Shown: in pieces, positions 26,428-35,111 of the stretch | Layout of the letters: each line of letters begins with the position of its first letter | How positions within the stretch are numbered: the stretch's first letter is position 1 | Assembly: GCA_030041495.1 (NCBI GenBank) | Contig: JASHNT010000074.1 | Location: 1 to 41,518 of the forward strand | Length of the DNA stretch: 41,518 nucleotides | Source of the DNA: Bryobacteraceae bacterium | GTDB lineage: Bacteria; Acidobacteriota; Terriglobia; Bryobacterales; Bryobacteraceae | Reading direction: 5' to 3' | Notes under the pieces: model-generated | Database searches by the model: none | Told to the model about the DNA's origin: nothing | What the model saw: the letters and a program-made list of their open reading frames with translations, nothing else | Program-made: the position numbers and the translations under genes

Positions 26428-28115
26428 TCACTTGCGCATGGTCCCGAGGTAGCTGAGGCCGTCGCGAGCATCGTAGTTGTTGGGATCGAGCCGCAAGGCC
26501 TGGTTGAATTCCTGAATGGCTTCCCGGCTTTGGCCTGCGCGCAGGAGGGCAAGCCCGAGGTTTCCGCGGCAGCGAAATCGGGTCTTAGTTGGATGGCAAT
26601 CCGATCCTGGGCGATCGCCTCGCGCACATTACCCTCACGCATGACGCATCGCGCCAGAGCCAAGCGGGCCTCCGGGTAGTTGGGCTGTATCCGCAGCGCA
26701 TTCAACAGGTGAGGGATCGCTTGAGCGGGGCGGCCCTGAAGATAGAGGGCCACTCCCACGCCGTCTTCAGCGACTTCGTTATCCTTCGTGACGTCCACAG
26801 CGTGTGACCAAATCGAATAACTGTCTTGCCAGAAGCCAACCTGCCGCCACGCAACGAAGCTCAGGGCCGCCACCACGCACATCGCGGCCGCCGGCGCGAC
26901 CTTAGGAAGGGATAATTGCGCGGCGTGTCCGCGCCATGGTGACCGAAGCGCATCGAGGCCGCCCCAGGAAACGATGATCGCCAATCCGGTAAGAGGTACG
27001 TACATGTAGCGGTCAGCCCACGCTTGGCCGCCCACCTGGACCAACCCGATTACCGGCACCAGCGTGCCCAGGTACCACAGCCAGCCCACAGCAAGATAGG
27101 GGCGCGTTCGAGCGGCCCGGAGGAGCAGGACGCTAAGGCCCACTAACACAGCCGCGCTCACCGCAGGCATCCACAGGGGCAGTGAGCGGACGTAGTGGTA
27201 GAAAGGCGCCAGGCCGGCGGGCCACAGAGTCATACCGAGGTAGACCACATAGGCAACGATGGAATGCGCAAGCCGCTGCGCAATTCCCACGGATTCGACA
27301 GTGGCCACAGCGCCGCCGCTCTTTTGGGCAACGAACGTGATCGCCGCGGACGCCGCGCTGAGCGCGAGCAGCGGAACCTTCTCCACAACCAGATTCCGCG
27401 CCGATGCCCGCAGCCCGCCCGCCGACGCCACTCGGCCCAACGGCCAATAATCCAGCAGCAGGAGCGTGAACGGGAGGGTTACCACCATGGGCTTCGACAA
27501 GAGGCCTAAGGTAAACAAAGCTGCCACAGCCCCGTACCGCGCCTTGCCGGGCTTCCGCACGTACCAGATGTAGCCCCAGATTGTGGACATCCAAAAGAAG
27601 GTGCTGAGCACGTCCTTGCGCTCCGCCGCCCAGGCCACGGATTCCACGTGCAGCGGATGCACCGCGAACAGCGCGGCGACAAACGCACTGCGCCCCATCG
27701 CTCCGGTCATCTGGCGCAGCGCGGCGAACAACAGCAAGGTGTTCAACATGTGCAGCAACAGACTGACAGCGTGATGAGCACCGGGATTCATCAATCCCAA
27801 CAGTTGGACGTCCAACATGTGCGAGATCCAGGTCAGGGGGTGCCAGTTAGCAGCGTAGGCCGAGCGGAAGGCCCATAGCACCGAATCCCAACTCAGTCCC
27901 GAAATGACGTGCGGATTCTGGTAGATATACGCTGCATCGTCCAGGTCGATGAACTCGTGGTGGGTGACCCCGGCGTAAACCGCCAGATTTATGGTGCACA
28001 GGCCGAGCGCTATCCAGAAAAAGGCGCTGCCTCTGAAACCTTGGTGTGCCGGTGTATGTTTGTGGAGTTTGGCTTCGGCCCGTTCTTGTAATCGCCTCGA
28101 CTTGCGTTCCCGCAT
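26428..28115 (-). pseudogene. Polytopic membrane protein with C-terminal TPRs (PMT/TMTC-like), frameshifted near its end
   Basis: The N-terminal ~430 residues hold about ten membrane segments with the pattern of acidobacterial PMT/TMTC-like proteins (FIDLDDAAYIYQNPHV, WHPLTWISHMLDVQLLGL, HPLHVESVAWAAERKDVLS). TPR units follow (EDGVGVALYLQGRPAQAIPH, PEARLALARCVMREGNVREA). After IAIQLRPDFAAA the frame turns into Arg/Pro-rich nonsense running into fabI. Around 26565-26571 one added base restores a third TPR (NLGLALLRAGQSREAIQEFN, then LRLDPNNYDARDGLSYLG) ending TGA at 26428. The restored product is about 562 residues. Such proteins may transfer sugars from lipid donors; specificity is unknown. 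Only the last ~46 residues are affected, so it may be functional or an assembly error. Confidence 0.8.
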
Positions 28116-28124
28116 TAACGAAGG

Positions 28125-28628
28125 CTAAGCGCTGGCAACCCGAAGCTCGCGAAGGTAGGCCATGATGTCGGTGGTCGGAGGTTTGACGCCGAGCTGCCGC
28201 AGCATACCGACCACTTGGCCGCGGTGCAGGGTCGCGTGATTGACCAAGTGCAGGATGATTTGGTTGACCGGCGCCTGCCCGGCGACTCCGGATGTCGACT
28301 TGAACTGCACCATGCGGTCGGTATCTGCGTCGTTAAGCGATTCGGCCCACGACTCCCAACGGGCCAGCAGCCCCGGCCAATCACCGTTGAGCGCCTCGAC
28401 CGATGAGAGACCGGCGATCGGGGGCATCTCCAAATCCGGCTCGACCGTGCGCTTGTACCAGATGCGATCGGCGAAATGAATATGGCCCAGAGTGCCCAAA
28501 ATACTTTCGTGGGAAACGCCCATGGGTTTGGCCTGCTGCTCCGGCGGAAGCGCCATGGCGGCGTCCAGGACTTTGCGCGAAGCCCAACCAGTGTAATGAA
28601 GATGCGTACGAATCTCGGCGGCGGTCAT
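28125..28628 (-). CDS. DinB-family (DinB/YfiT-like) four-helix-bundle protein
   Basis: 167 residues from the ATG at 28628. DinB-like proteins are metal-binding four-helix bundles, often thiol-dependent transferases. The metal His pattern is visible: LGHIHFADRIWYKRTV (first His), and LHLVNHATLHRGQVVGMLRQ (the HxxxH pair). An in-frame ATG at 28646 adds MRYKEY and its codon overlaps the start codon of the divergent glycosylase gene. The longer frame to 29051 is antisense to that gene and is discarded. The substrate is unknown. Confidence 0.85.
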   Translation of the reverse strand: MTAAEIRTHLHYTGWASRKVLDAAMALPPEQQAKPMGVSHESILGTLGHIHFADRIWYKRTVEPDLEMPPIAGLSSVEALNGDWPGLLARWESWAESLNDADTDRMVQFKSTSGVAGQAPVNQIILHLVNHATLHRGQVVGMLRQLGVKPPTTDIMAYLRELRVASA

Positions 28629-28644
28629 GTATTCTTTATAGCGC

Positions 28645-29547
28645 ATGCCGGAATTGCCGGATATCACGGTGTACATCGAAGCTTTGGAGCAGCGCATTCT
28701 CCACAAGACCCTGGGGCGAGTGCTGATCGGCGGGCCATCGTTGTTGCGCACGGTGGAGATTCCTTTGAGCGACGCCGAAGGGCACGTGGTCACGGAGTTG
28801 CGCCGCATCGGCAAGCGCATTGCGATCGGCCTGGATAACGAAATCTGGCTGGTGCTACACCTGATGATCGCCGGACGCCTGCACTGGAGCGCGAAGCCGA
28901 AAAAGCCGGACGGCCGCAGGACGCTGGCGGCATTCTTGTTCGATTCCGGCTGCCTTACATTGACCGAAGCCGGGTCGCGCAAACGGGCGGCGCTGCATAT
29001 CGTGCGCAGGGAGGAAGCGTTGCGCGCGCTCGATCCGGGAGGAATCGACATGATGAACGCGCCGGTCGAGGAGTTCGCCCGCGCACTCGCTTCAGAAAAT
29101 CACACGCTCAAGCGGGCGTTGACCGACCCGCGACTGCTCTCCGGAATCGGCAATGCGTATTCGGACGAGATTCTGCATCGGGCGCGGATGTCGCCGGTGA
29201 AACTGACATCGCGGCTGAACGCAGAGGAGATCGCGGCGCTGCGTCAAGCCGTTCAAGACACGCTACACGATTGGATCGAACTTCTGCGGAAAGAAGCCGG
29301 CGGAAAATTCCCGGAGCACGTGACGGCGTTTCGCGAAGGCATGGCCGTGCATGGGCGGTACGGCCAGCCGTGCCCCGTATGCGGATCGAAAATCCAGCGC
29401 ATCCGGCACCCGGATAACGAGACCAACTATTGCGCGACCTGCCAAACAGGTGGGAAGCTGTTGGCCGACCGCGCCTTGAGCCGGCTGCTACGCGAAGATT
29501 GGCCACGCACTTTGGAGGAGATGGAGGAGCGCAAAGCGCGCCTGTGA
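28645..29547 (+). CDS. Fpg/MutM-type DNA glycosylase/AP lyase
   Basis: 300 residues, Fpg/Nei fold for removal of oxidised bases. The catalytic N-terminal Pro2-Glu3 is present (MPELPDITVYIEAL; PELPD instead of the usual PELPE). Next come LHLMIAGRLHW, the H2TH region (LLSGIGNAYSDEILHRARMS) and a C-terminal zinc finger (CPVCGSKIQRIRHP ... NYCATCQTGG). This sub-group, with D in the fifth position, is a MutM/Nei homologue whose base preference (8-oxoG or oxidised pyrimidine) cannot be told here. Start codon shares bases with a possible DinB start. It precedes a NarL regulator by about 35 bp on the same strand. Confidence 0.9.
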   Translation: MPELPDITVYIEALEQRILHKTLGRVLIGGPSLLRTVEIPLSDAEGHVVTELRRIGKRIAIGLDNEIWLVLHLMIAGRLHWSAKPKKPDGRRTLAAFLFDSGCLTLTEAGSRKRAALHIVRREEALRALDPGGIDMMNAPVEEFARALASENHTLKRALTDPRLLSGIGNAYSDEILHRARMSPVKLTSRLNAEEIAALRQAVQDTLHDWIELLRKEAGGKFPEHVTAFREGMAVHGRYGQPCPVCGSKIQRIRHPDNETNYCATCQTGGKLLADRALSRLLREDWPRTLEEMEERKARL

Positions 29548-29583
29548 TACCTTAAGGTAACTAAGTTTTGAGTGAGGGTGGTG

Positions 29584-30222
29584 GTGGCAAAAACAACGGT
29601 CCTGCTCGCGGATGATCACGCGATCGTGTCGCAGGGATTGGAATCCCTGCTCCGCGAGAGTTTCGACCTGGTGGGAAGCGTGCGCGACGGCCGCGCGTTG
29701 GTGGCTACGGTTGCAGAGCTTAAACCGGACGTGGTGGTGACCGACATCTCCATGCCCGGCTTGAACGGGCTGGAGGCGATCCGGCAGATCAAGAAGATCC
29801 GCCGCTCGACCCGGGTCATCGCGCTGACCATGCATTCGGAGCCGACCTTAGTGGCGGAGGCGCTGAAGGCGGGCGCATCCGGATATGTGCTGAAGAGCTC
29901 CGCTGTAGAGGAGTTAGAACGCGCGATTCACGAGGTGCTGCTGGGCCGGACCTATGTCACGTCACTGATCGCCAAGGATGTGTTCTCGGTGCTGATGGAA
30001 GCGGGCTCGTCAGCGAGTCCGGAGCCTCAGCTTACGGCGCGCCAGCGCGAGGTGCTGCAGTTGATCGGCGAAGGGCGCACCATGAAGGAAATCGCCAGCG
30101 CGCTGAACATTTCGCCGCGCACCGCCGAATCGCACAAGTACGACATGATGCAGACTCTGGGGTGCAAGACGACTGCCGACCTGATTCGCCACGCGGTCAA
30201 ACTGCGTTTGGTTTCGCAGTAG
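29584..30222 (+). CDS. NarL/FixJ-family response regulator
   Basis: 212 residues. Four consecutive in-frame GTGs (29572, 29578, 29581, 29584) could start it; GAGG at 29574-29577 sits best for 29584. Receiver domain with acidic pair D10/D11 (LLADDHAIVSQGLESLL), phospho-acceptor D54 (VVTDISMPGLNG) and K104 (GYVLKSSAVEE). LuxR-type HTH at about 145-205 (LTARQREVLQLIGEGRTMKE, then NISPRTAESHK). It should be activated by a histidine kinase not located beside it and bind DNA as a dimer. It is convergent with the DUF3300 gene, 1 bp apart. Confidence 0.94.
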   Translation: MAKTTVLLADDHAIVSQGLESLLRESFDLVGSVRDGRALVATVAELKPDVVVTDISMPGLNGLEAIRQIKKIRRSTRVIALTMHSEPTLVAEALKAGASGYVLKSSAVEELERAIHEVLLGRTYVTSLIAKDVFSVLMEAGSSASPEPQLTARQREVLQLIGEGRTMKEIASALNISPRTAESHKYDMMQTLGCKTTADLIRHAVKLRLVSQ

Positions 30223-30223
30223 C

Positions 30224-31663
30224 CTAGCGGCGCCGTCCACCGCCTCCGCCACCACCAAAAGAATGTCCGCCACCGCCACCGGAGGAGCGTCCGCTTGAGA
30301 AGCCGCCGCCGCCGGAGGATCGCGGAGCAGAGAACGATCGAGGAGCGCTATAGGAACGCGGCGCGCTGTAAGACCGCGGAGAGAAGTTTTGGGCGCGAGG
30401 AGCTGAATAGGACCGGCCGTAGGAATTCGCCGCGCCGCCGTAGCTTCGTGACGGACTCTGATAGGATCGCGAAGCTCCACCGAAATTGGATGCAGACTGC
30501 CGGTTTCCGCTGCCGACGCTGCGCCAGTTGCTGGACGCCGCAGCCCGGTCGCCCGCCGCTGCTGCGCGGTTTCCAGCCGATGCTGCGCGGTTGCCGCTGC
30601 CCACGCTACGCCATCCGTTGGAGGCTCCAGAGCGGCCGTTGGCCCCAGCCTGGGATCCCCTGCCAGCGGCGGAGTTCGATTGTCCGCCCCGAGCCGCAGC
30701 GTACCGTCCTGCTCCCGCGTAATTGTTCGAATTGTAGCGCGCGGCCACGGACCGGCTGGAATACGGGACACCCATGCGGTGGGCCGGGTCATGCGCCCAA
30801 GCTGTGCGGCCGCCGAAGCCTCTGACGAATCCGCCGTAGCCTCGGAAGCCGTAGTTACCGAAGAACCCGGCATTTATAAACAAGCCTCCGCCGAACCATC
30901 CGCAACCCCAGCCCCATCCGCCCCAGCCGATCCAGCCGGGGAAGAACGCGCCCAGATAGATGCCCGGCCCGAAACCAAAGCCGAAGCCGAATCCGAAATC
31001 CGGATACCACAGGTCGGGGTAGTAATCCCAAACCGGCAGACCCCAGACGTATTCAGGCGAGTACTCAGGCACATACATCAGCTGCGGATTGGCGGGCTGA
31101 ATTTCGATGGCGCTCTGGCCCTCCTGCGCTTCGGTGCTCACCGTTTGTTGAGGCGTGGTCGCCAGCTTCCCATTGGCCTGGGCGCGAGCGCGCATGGTCT
31201 GCACGGCGCTCATCACATCGGCCTGTTGGGCGAGAAAAGCGTTACCCAGGTCGGTCGTCCATTGAACGTCGTTATTCAAGAGTCTCAACGCGTCCGGAAA
31301 AGCCACCAGGGCCGCCACGCTCGGATCCCAGTTCTGTTGCTTGGCGGTGTCCATCAATTGCTGACCCGACAGATTGCCGTTCTTCTGCAACCACTGCTGC
31401 GCCTCGATCACCTCCAGAGGATAGGTACTGGCTGCCAGGACCTCGCTAAGTAGAGGATCGGGGTACAGCGCGATCGGCGCGACCAGATCGTCGAGTTGGT
31501 CCGGTGTCAATAGAGTACCGGGTTGGGGCGTGGGCAGTGGTTGCGGCGTCACGGGCGTTGAGGTCACCGGCGTCTGCGCCACAGCGGCGGTAAAGGAGAC
31601 CAACAGCCCAACACAGAAAAACGCAGTTGCCTTTTGGAAAGCCGATCTTGCTATGGCTCCCAT
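30224..31663 (-). CDS. DUF3300 family secreted protein with low-complexity tail
   Basis: 479 residues from the ATG at 31663, placed just behind a strong GGAGGTGG site; a GTG-like start 12 bases further up is less well placed. Signal peptide (ATAFFCVGLLVSFTAAVAQ). The DUF3300 core is clear: LDDLVAPIALYPDPLLSEVL, ASTYPLEVIEAQQWLQKNGN, VPEYSPEYVWGLP. A Gly/Phe/Trp-rich stretch follows (FGFGFGFGFGPGIYLG, WIGWGGWGWGCGW). The last 170 residues are Ser/Arg/Gly-rich with repeated SYSAPR and WRSVGSGNR units. Probably periplasmic or outer-surface; role unknown. Repeats make this stretch prone to length variation. Confidence 0.88.
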   Translation of the reverse strand: MGAIARSAFQKATAFFCVGLLVSFTAAVAQTPVTSTPVTPQPLPTPQPGTLLTPDQLDDLVAPIALYPDPLLSEVLAASTYPLEVIEAQQWLQKNGNLSGQQLMDTAKQQNWDPSVAALVAFPDALRLLNNDVQWTTDLGNAFLAQQADVMSAVQTMRARAQANGKLATTPQQTVSTEAQEGQSAIEIQPANPQLMYVPEYSPEYVWGLPVWDYYPDLWYPDFGFGFGFGFGPGIYLGAFFPGWIGWGGWGWGCGWFGGGLFINAGFFGNYGFRGYGGFVRGFGGRTAWAHDPAHRMGVPYSSRSVAARYNSNNYAGAGRYAAARGGQSNSAAGRGSQAGANGRSGASNGWRSVGSGNRAASAGNRAAAAGDRAAASSNWRSVGSGNRQSASNFGGASRSYQSPSRSYGGAANSYGRSYSAPRAQNFSPRSYSAPRSYSAPRSFSAPRSSGGGGFSSGRSSGGGGGHSFGGGGGGGRRR

Positions 31664-31863
31664 ATCCACCTCCACTTTATGGACGCACGCCGGCTTCCAG
31701 CGGACTCAGTATCCAGCTCCCGCGAACCCAGTATCTATGGGTGGGTCGATCGAGTAGCGGCGCGGAAGGGAACTGCCCGTAAACCCCTGCCAGGTATATA
31801 CTAGCGGGAGTCGGGAGCCGACGCGCCTCGAAGGACCGGCCGCTGCCGAGAGGAGAACTGCCC

Positions 31864-32985
31864 ATGCGACGTTTCCACTTCCTATCGATTTCGGTTTTGA
31901 TGGCTGCTGGAGTCGCCCTGTTCGCGTTGACGGGGATCGCGCAGCAGGGTTCACCGGCCGGACCTTATAAGGTGCTGAAGACCGTAAAGGCCGGTGGCGA
32001 AGGAGGGTTCGACTACATCTACGCCGACGCCGACGGCAAGAAGCTCTATATCCCGCGGCGCAGCAATCCGCCTCACGTCTCCGTGTACAACCTCGAAACC
32101 CTGGAGTCAGTGGGCGAGATTCCCGATGCCAGCGCGGCAGGAGCGGTGGTTTCGCCGAAAGACGGGCATGGATTCGCCACCAGCAATCCGGTGACGATGT
32201 GGGACACCAAGACGCTGATGACCATCAAGAAGATCGATGTGCAGGGCGCGCCGGACGGGATTCTCTACGATTCCTTTAACGATCGCGTCTACATCCTCAG
32301 TCATCGCGCGCCCAACGCCACGGTGATCGACGCCAAGGACGGTAATGTGCTGGGGACCATCGATCTAGGCGGAGCTCCGGAGCAGGCCCAGAGCGACGGC
32401 AAGGGCAAGATCTACGTGGATATCGAGGATAAAGGCAACGTCGCGGTGGTGGACGCCAGGACCATGATGGTGCTGAATCATTACGATCTGATGGGCAAAG
32501 GCGGGCAATGCGCCGGGCTCGCGCTGGACGCCAAGAACGAGATCCTGTTCGCCGCTTGCCGCAATCCGCAAAGCATGGTGATCCTGAGCGCGAAGGACGG
32601 AAAGATTCTGGATACGTTACCGATCGGCCAAGGCACCGACGGCGCGGCGTTCAATCCCAAGACCATGGAGGCGTTCGCCTCGGCGGGCGATGGGACTCTG
32701 ACGGTGATCAAAGAAGATGGTCCGACCAGCTTCTCTTCGGAGGAGACGCTCAAAACCATGACCGGCGCCAAGACCATGACGCTGGACGTCAAAACCGACA
32801 AGATCTACGTGATGGCCGCGGAGTATGAGGCGCCGGCGGCCCCGCCTGCGGGAGCTGCTCCCGCTCCTGCGCCGGAACGCGGCGGAGAGGGCCGTGGACG
32901 TGGACCGGGCGGACGCGGCTTTGGGCGCGGGTTCGGGCGCGCAATGGTGCCTGGCTCGTTCACCATCCTCGAAGTCGGCAAGTAG
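31864..32985 (+). CDS. YVTN-type beta-propeller secreted protein
   Basis: 373 residues with strong ribosome-binding site (GAGAGGAGAAC) and signal peptide (MRRFHFLSISVLMAAGVALF ... IAQQ). Blades recur as KLYIPRRSNPPHVSVYNLET, VYILSHRAPNATVIDAKDGN, KIYVDIEDKGNVAVVDARTM and EAFASAGDGTLTVIKEDG. A Pro/Ala linker and an Arg/Gly-rich segment (RGGEGRGRGPGGRGFGRGFG) separate the propeller from the last strand (MVPGSFTILEVGK). Exported, function unknown; YVTN repeats usually bind partners or carry redox cofactors in related proteins. Confidence 0.85.
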   Translation: MRRFHFLSISVLMAAGVALFALTGIAQQGSPAGPYKVLKTVKAGGEGGFDYIYADADGKKLYIPRRSNPPHVSVYNLETLESVGEIPDASAAGAVVSPKDGHGFATSNPVTMWDTKTLMTIKKIDVQGAPDGILYDSFNDRVYILSHRAPNATVIDAKDGNVLGTIDLGGAPEQAQSDGKGKIYVDIEDKGNVAVVDARTMMVLNHYDLMGKGGQCAGLALDAKNEILFAACRNPQSMVILSAKDGKILDTLPIGQGTDGAAFNPKTMEAFASAGDGTLTVIKEDGPTSFSSEETLKTMTGAKTMTLDVKTDKIYVMAAEYEAPAAPPAGAAPAPAPERGGEGRGRGPGGRGFGRGFGRAMVPGSFTILEVGK

Positions 32986-32987
32986 TT

Positions 32988-33239
32988 TTAGGCTCGTAAG
33001 CCGCCTTGGGTTCGTCGCGGCGAGTCTCGTTTGTGCAAGCCAAGCGACCCGGCATGCCGTGCCATTTCGATCAGCAGCACCGTGAGTTCGGAGACAGCGC
33101 CTGCGGAGGCGCAGATGCGGCGCGTGACGGCGTGGGGCGGAAAGCTTACGGTGACCAGCACGCCGGAATCGTCGGTTCGAACGGAAACGTGTGAAGCCAG
33201 ACCAAGACGTTTGGCCGCTTCGAGAATTTGATCTTTCAG
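32988..33239 (-). pseudogene. Cryptic small gene, probably frameshifted at a G5 run
   Basis: The minus strand holds a protein-like frame of 83 codons with no usual start codon: LKDQILEAAKRLGLASHVSV, then RTDDSGVLVTVSFPPHAVTR, then SELTVLLIEMARHAG, ending TAA at 32988. It predicts helix, beta-hairpin, helix. The run CCCCC at 33243-33247 (GGGGG on the coding strand) lies just upstream. With four instead of five G the frame joins a TTG at 33255 (start MNKGPLKDQ). Ribosome-binding site is weak. Function unknown. It may also be a chance frame; the rest of the gap 33240-33362 carries only the upstream region of the LPMO-like gene. Confidence 0.35.
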
Positions 33240-33362
33240 AGGCCCCCTTGTTCAAGCTCGCTTACGGGGCCGCTGAATCAGAGGCGCGAGCGCTAACAGA
33301 AGAAATTATAGCGCGAGGCGTAGGGGAAACGCTGTGCTGGCTTCGATAGTAGGAGGAGACGA

Positions 33363-34001
33363 ATGAGACGCTACATCAATTGCCGTGGAGCGGACACGCC
33401 GCGCCATATCAAATATTGGCTGATTCCGGCGGCGATTCTGGCAGCCGCGCCGTTTGCTTGGGCGCATTTCCGATTGCTTGAGCCGCAGTCCTGGATCGTC
33501 GAGAACAACCTCGGCGATCCGCAAAAGCTGGGGCCGTGCGGCGGTGTGACGGGAAATCCGGGCATGCCGACCAATGCCGTCAATAAGGCGACGGGCGGAA
33601 GCGAGCTGCACATCAAGGTGCAGGAAACCGTATTCCATCCCGGGCACTATCGCATTGCGCTGGCCGTGAACTCGCGCGCGGAGCTTCCACCGGATCCGGC
33701 GACTACCACCCGCGACACGGAAAAAGGGCCGTGGTCGGTATCGGCAGCGATCGAGAATCCGCCCACGATGCCGGTGCTGGCCGACGGCCTGTTCGCCCAC
33801 ACGACGCGGCAAACCGGGCCGTTCGAAACCGACGTCCAGCTCCCCAACATCAGTTGCGCGCATTGCACGCTGCAGATCGTCGAATTCATGGCGGAACACG
33901 GGCTGAACACAGACGGCGGGTATTTCTATCACCACTGCGCGGACTTGGAGATCACCGCCGATCCATCCAAGCCGGTGGACGCGAGCTGGACCAGGCGTTA
34001 G
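33363..34001 (+). CDS. LPMO-like copper protein (SCE4755-type polysaccharide monooxygenase-like)
   Basis: 212 residues behind a strong AGGAGGAGA site. The signal peptide ends ...LAAAPFAWA, so the mature protein begins HFRLLEPQSWIVE: an N-terminal His (H35 of the precursor) suited to a copper histidine brace. Other conserved-looking stretches are LGDPQKLGPCGG, KVQETVFHPGHYRIALAVNS, LADGLFAHTTRQTGPFETDV, and SCAHCTLQIVEFMAEHGL with GGYFYHHCADLEI near the C-terminus. Four Cys in the mature part could form two disulfides. It would act outside the cytoplasm, with either oxidative polysaccharide cleavage or copper binding as role. Stop overlaps the convergent TlpA gene by 4 bp. Confidence 0.8.
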   Translation: MRRYINCRGADTPRHIKYWLIPAAILAAAPFAWAHFRLLEPQSWIVENNLGDPQKLGPCGGVTGNPGMPTNAVNKATGGSELHIKVQETVFHPGHYRIALAVNSRAELPPDPATTTRDTEKGPWSVSAAIENPPTMPVLADGLFAHTTRQTGPFETDVQLPNISCAHCTLQIVEFMAEHGLNTDGGYFYHHCADLEITADPSKPVDASWTRR

Positions 34002-34573
34002 CGGCCCGGTTCGGCGAAGGCAAGCACGGAGGGTGGTGCCGGGATGGACCCCCGCAGGACGCGGCCTTTCAGCAGCGTAGTGATCTCGTCCTCCCAGGTG
34101 TCCTTGCTGATGAGGCCGATGTGTTTCTTAACGACGCTGCCGTTGCGGTCCACCAGGAAGCTAGTCGGCAAGTCGTCGACGCCGCCAAACATTCGGTCGA
34201 TGGCGTCGCCACCGATCATGACCGGATAGTTGAGCTTGTGCGCCGCCATATAGGGGCGGACCGAATCCCACCCGTCTTCATCCATGGAGACGCCGAGCAC
34301 TTCGAAATCCTGATTTTGGTACTTCTGCTGGAACTCCACGAACCAGGGGATCTCGATTTTGCAGGGAGCGCACCAGGTGGCCCAGAAATTCAGCAATACC
34401 ACTTTTCCGCGATAATCGGACAGGTGAACCGTCTTGCCGGCGGAATCTTTCAAGGCGAAATCGAGCACCGGCTTCTTCTTGGCGCAGGACGCCATCCCGA
34501 GGATCAAGCCCAGCGCCGCGAGAGCCGCCGGCGTCGATTTCAATGGCGATTTCAAGGCTTTTGCGCGAGTCAT
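33998..34573 (-). CDS. TlpA/ResA-like thioredoxin lipoprotein
   Basis: 191 residues from the ATG at 34573; the longer frame upstream is Arg/Pro-rich and overlaps the next gene. Signal peptide with a likely lipobox (ALGLILGMASC). The mature domain is AhpC/TSA-thioredoxin-like: DFALKDSAGKTVHLSDYRGK, VVLLNFWATWCAPCKIEIPW with the redox-active CxxC, FEVLGVSMDE, and the cis-Pro DDLPTSFLVDRNGSV. Membrane-tethered disulfide reductase in the periplasm, e.g. for cytochrome c maturation or copper-protein assembly. It is convergent with the LPMO-like gene, possibly a client, though that is inference. Confidence 0.88.
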   Translation of the reverse strand: MTRAKALKSPLKSTPAALAALGLILGMASCAKKKPVLDFALKDSAGKTVHLSDYRGKVVLLNFWATWCAPCKIEIPWFVEFQQKYQNQDFEVLGVSMDEDGWDSVRPYMAAHKLNYPVMIGGDAIDRMFGGVDDLPTSFLVDRNGSVVKKHIGLISKDTWEDEITTLLKGRVLRGSIPAPPSVLAFAEPGR

Positions 34574-34584
34574 CCCAGTTGAAA

Positions 34585-35106
34585 TTATATCAGCAGGGGG
34601 CCCGCGCCGATGTGCCGGTCGAACCAGGCGCGGCGGACGCGGCGAAACGCCGGGCGCAGGGTGAATTCGGGATGCGCTTTCAATCCCGCAAAGCGCCACG
34701 CGGCGGTGTCGCAAAAGCTTTCGCAGGCGTAGAGCCGCCAACGTTGGGGGCGCGATTTCGCGTCTGCGGCGGATAGTTTCAGCTTGCGGCGCTGCGCGCT
34801 CCATCCCAGTTCGCCCCGGCCCAGTTCGCCCCGGCCCAGTTCGCCCCGGCCGCCACGGACAAATTCGCGAGCGAGCGTCCGTTCCCAATCGCGCCGTACC
34901 GCGTTGGAGAGCCGGACCCAGACGAAATGAAACAGTTCATGCACCAGGATGCGTTCGAAATCGCCTCGGCGAGCGAGCACTTCGGCATCGAGGAGAATGA
35001 GACGGCGGCGGATGAAGGTCGAAGCCAAGTGCGGGCCCAGCGACCGCTGGATACGAATTCGGATGGGTTTTCCGGAAAGCGTGGGTAGCCGCGCGGAAGT
35101 CCCCAA
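34585..35106 (-). CDS. HExxH-motif putative metalloprotease-like protein with internal tandem repeat
   Basis: 173 residues. The only motif is HELFHFVWVRLS (HExxH, about residue 58), with ESFCDTAAWRFAG downstream that could supply a third ligand. The only start is TTG at 35106, five bases from the stop of the PPIase gene, so coupled translation is likely. A 15-bp unit repeated three times (34805-34849) encodes GRGEL in tandem, a recent in-frame expansion. No signal peptide is visible. Zincin-like peptidase function is inference; it may be inactive. Confidence 0.6.
   Translation of the reverse strand: MGTSARLPTLSGKPIRIRIQRSLGPHLASTFIRRRLILLDAEVLARRGDFERILVHELFHFVWVRLSNAVRRDWERTLAREFVRGGRGELGRGELGRGELGWSAQRRKLKLSAADAKSRPQRWRLYACESFCDTAAWRFAGLKAHPEFTLRPAFRRVRRAWFDRHIGAGPLLI
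34805..34849. repeat. Three perfect tandem copies of a 15-bp unit
   Basis: Unit CCCAGTTCGCCCCGG repeated exactly three times (34805-34819, 34820-34834, 34835-34849) inside the HExxH gene; because 15 is a multiple of three, copy changes keep the frame and only lengthen the GELGR-type linker. Confidence 0.95.
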
Positions 35107-35111
35107 TCCGA

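Noticed and set aside
30010-30873. Long plus/minus frames opposite the DUF3300 tail
   Set aside because: They are mirror frames of a Ser/Arg/Gly repeat region and show no protein-like features.
32617-33255. 212-codon minus frame opposite the YVTN propeller gene
   Set aside because: Most of it is a GC-rich shadow of the propeller gene; only the different frame 32988-33239 looks protein-like.
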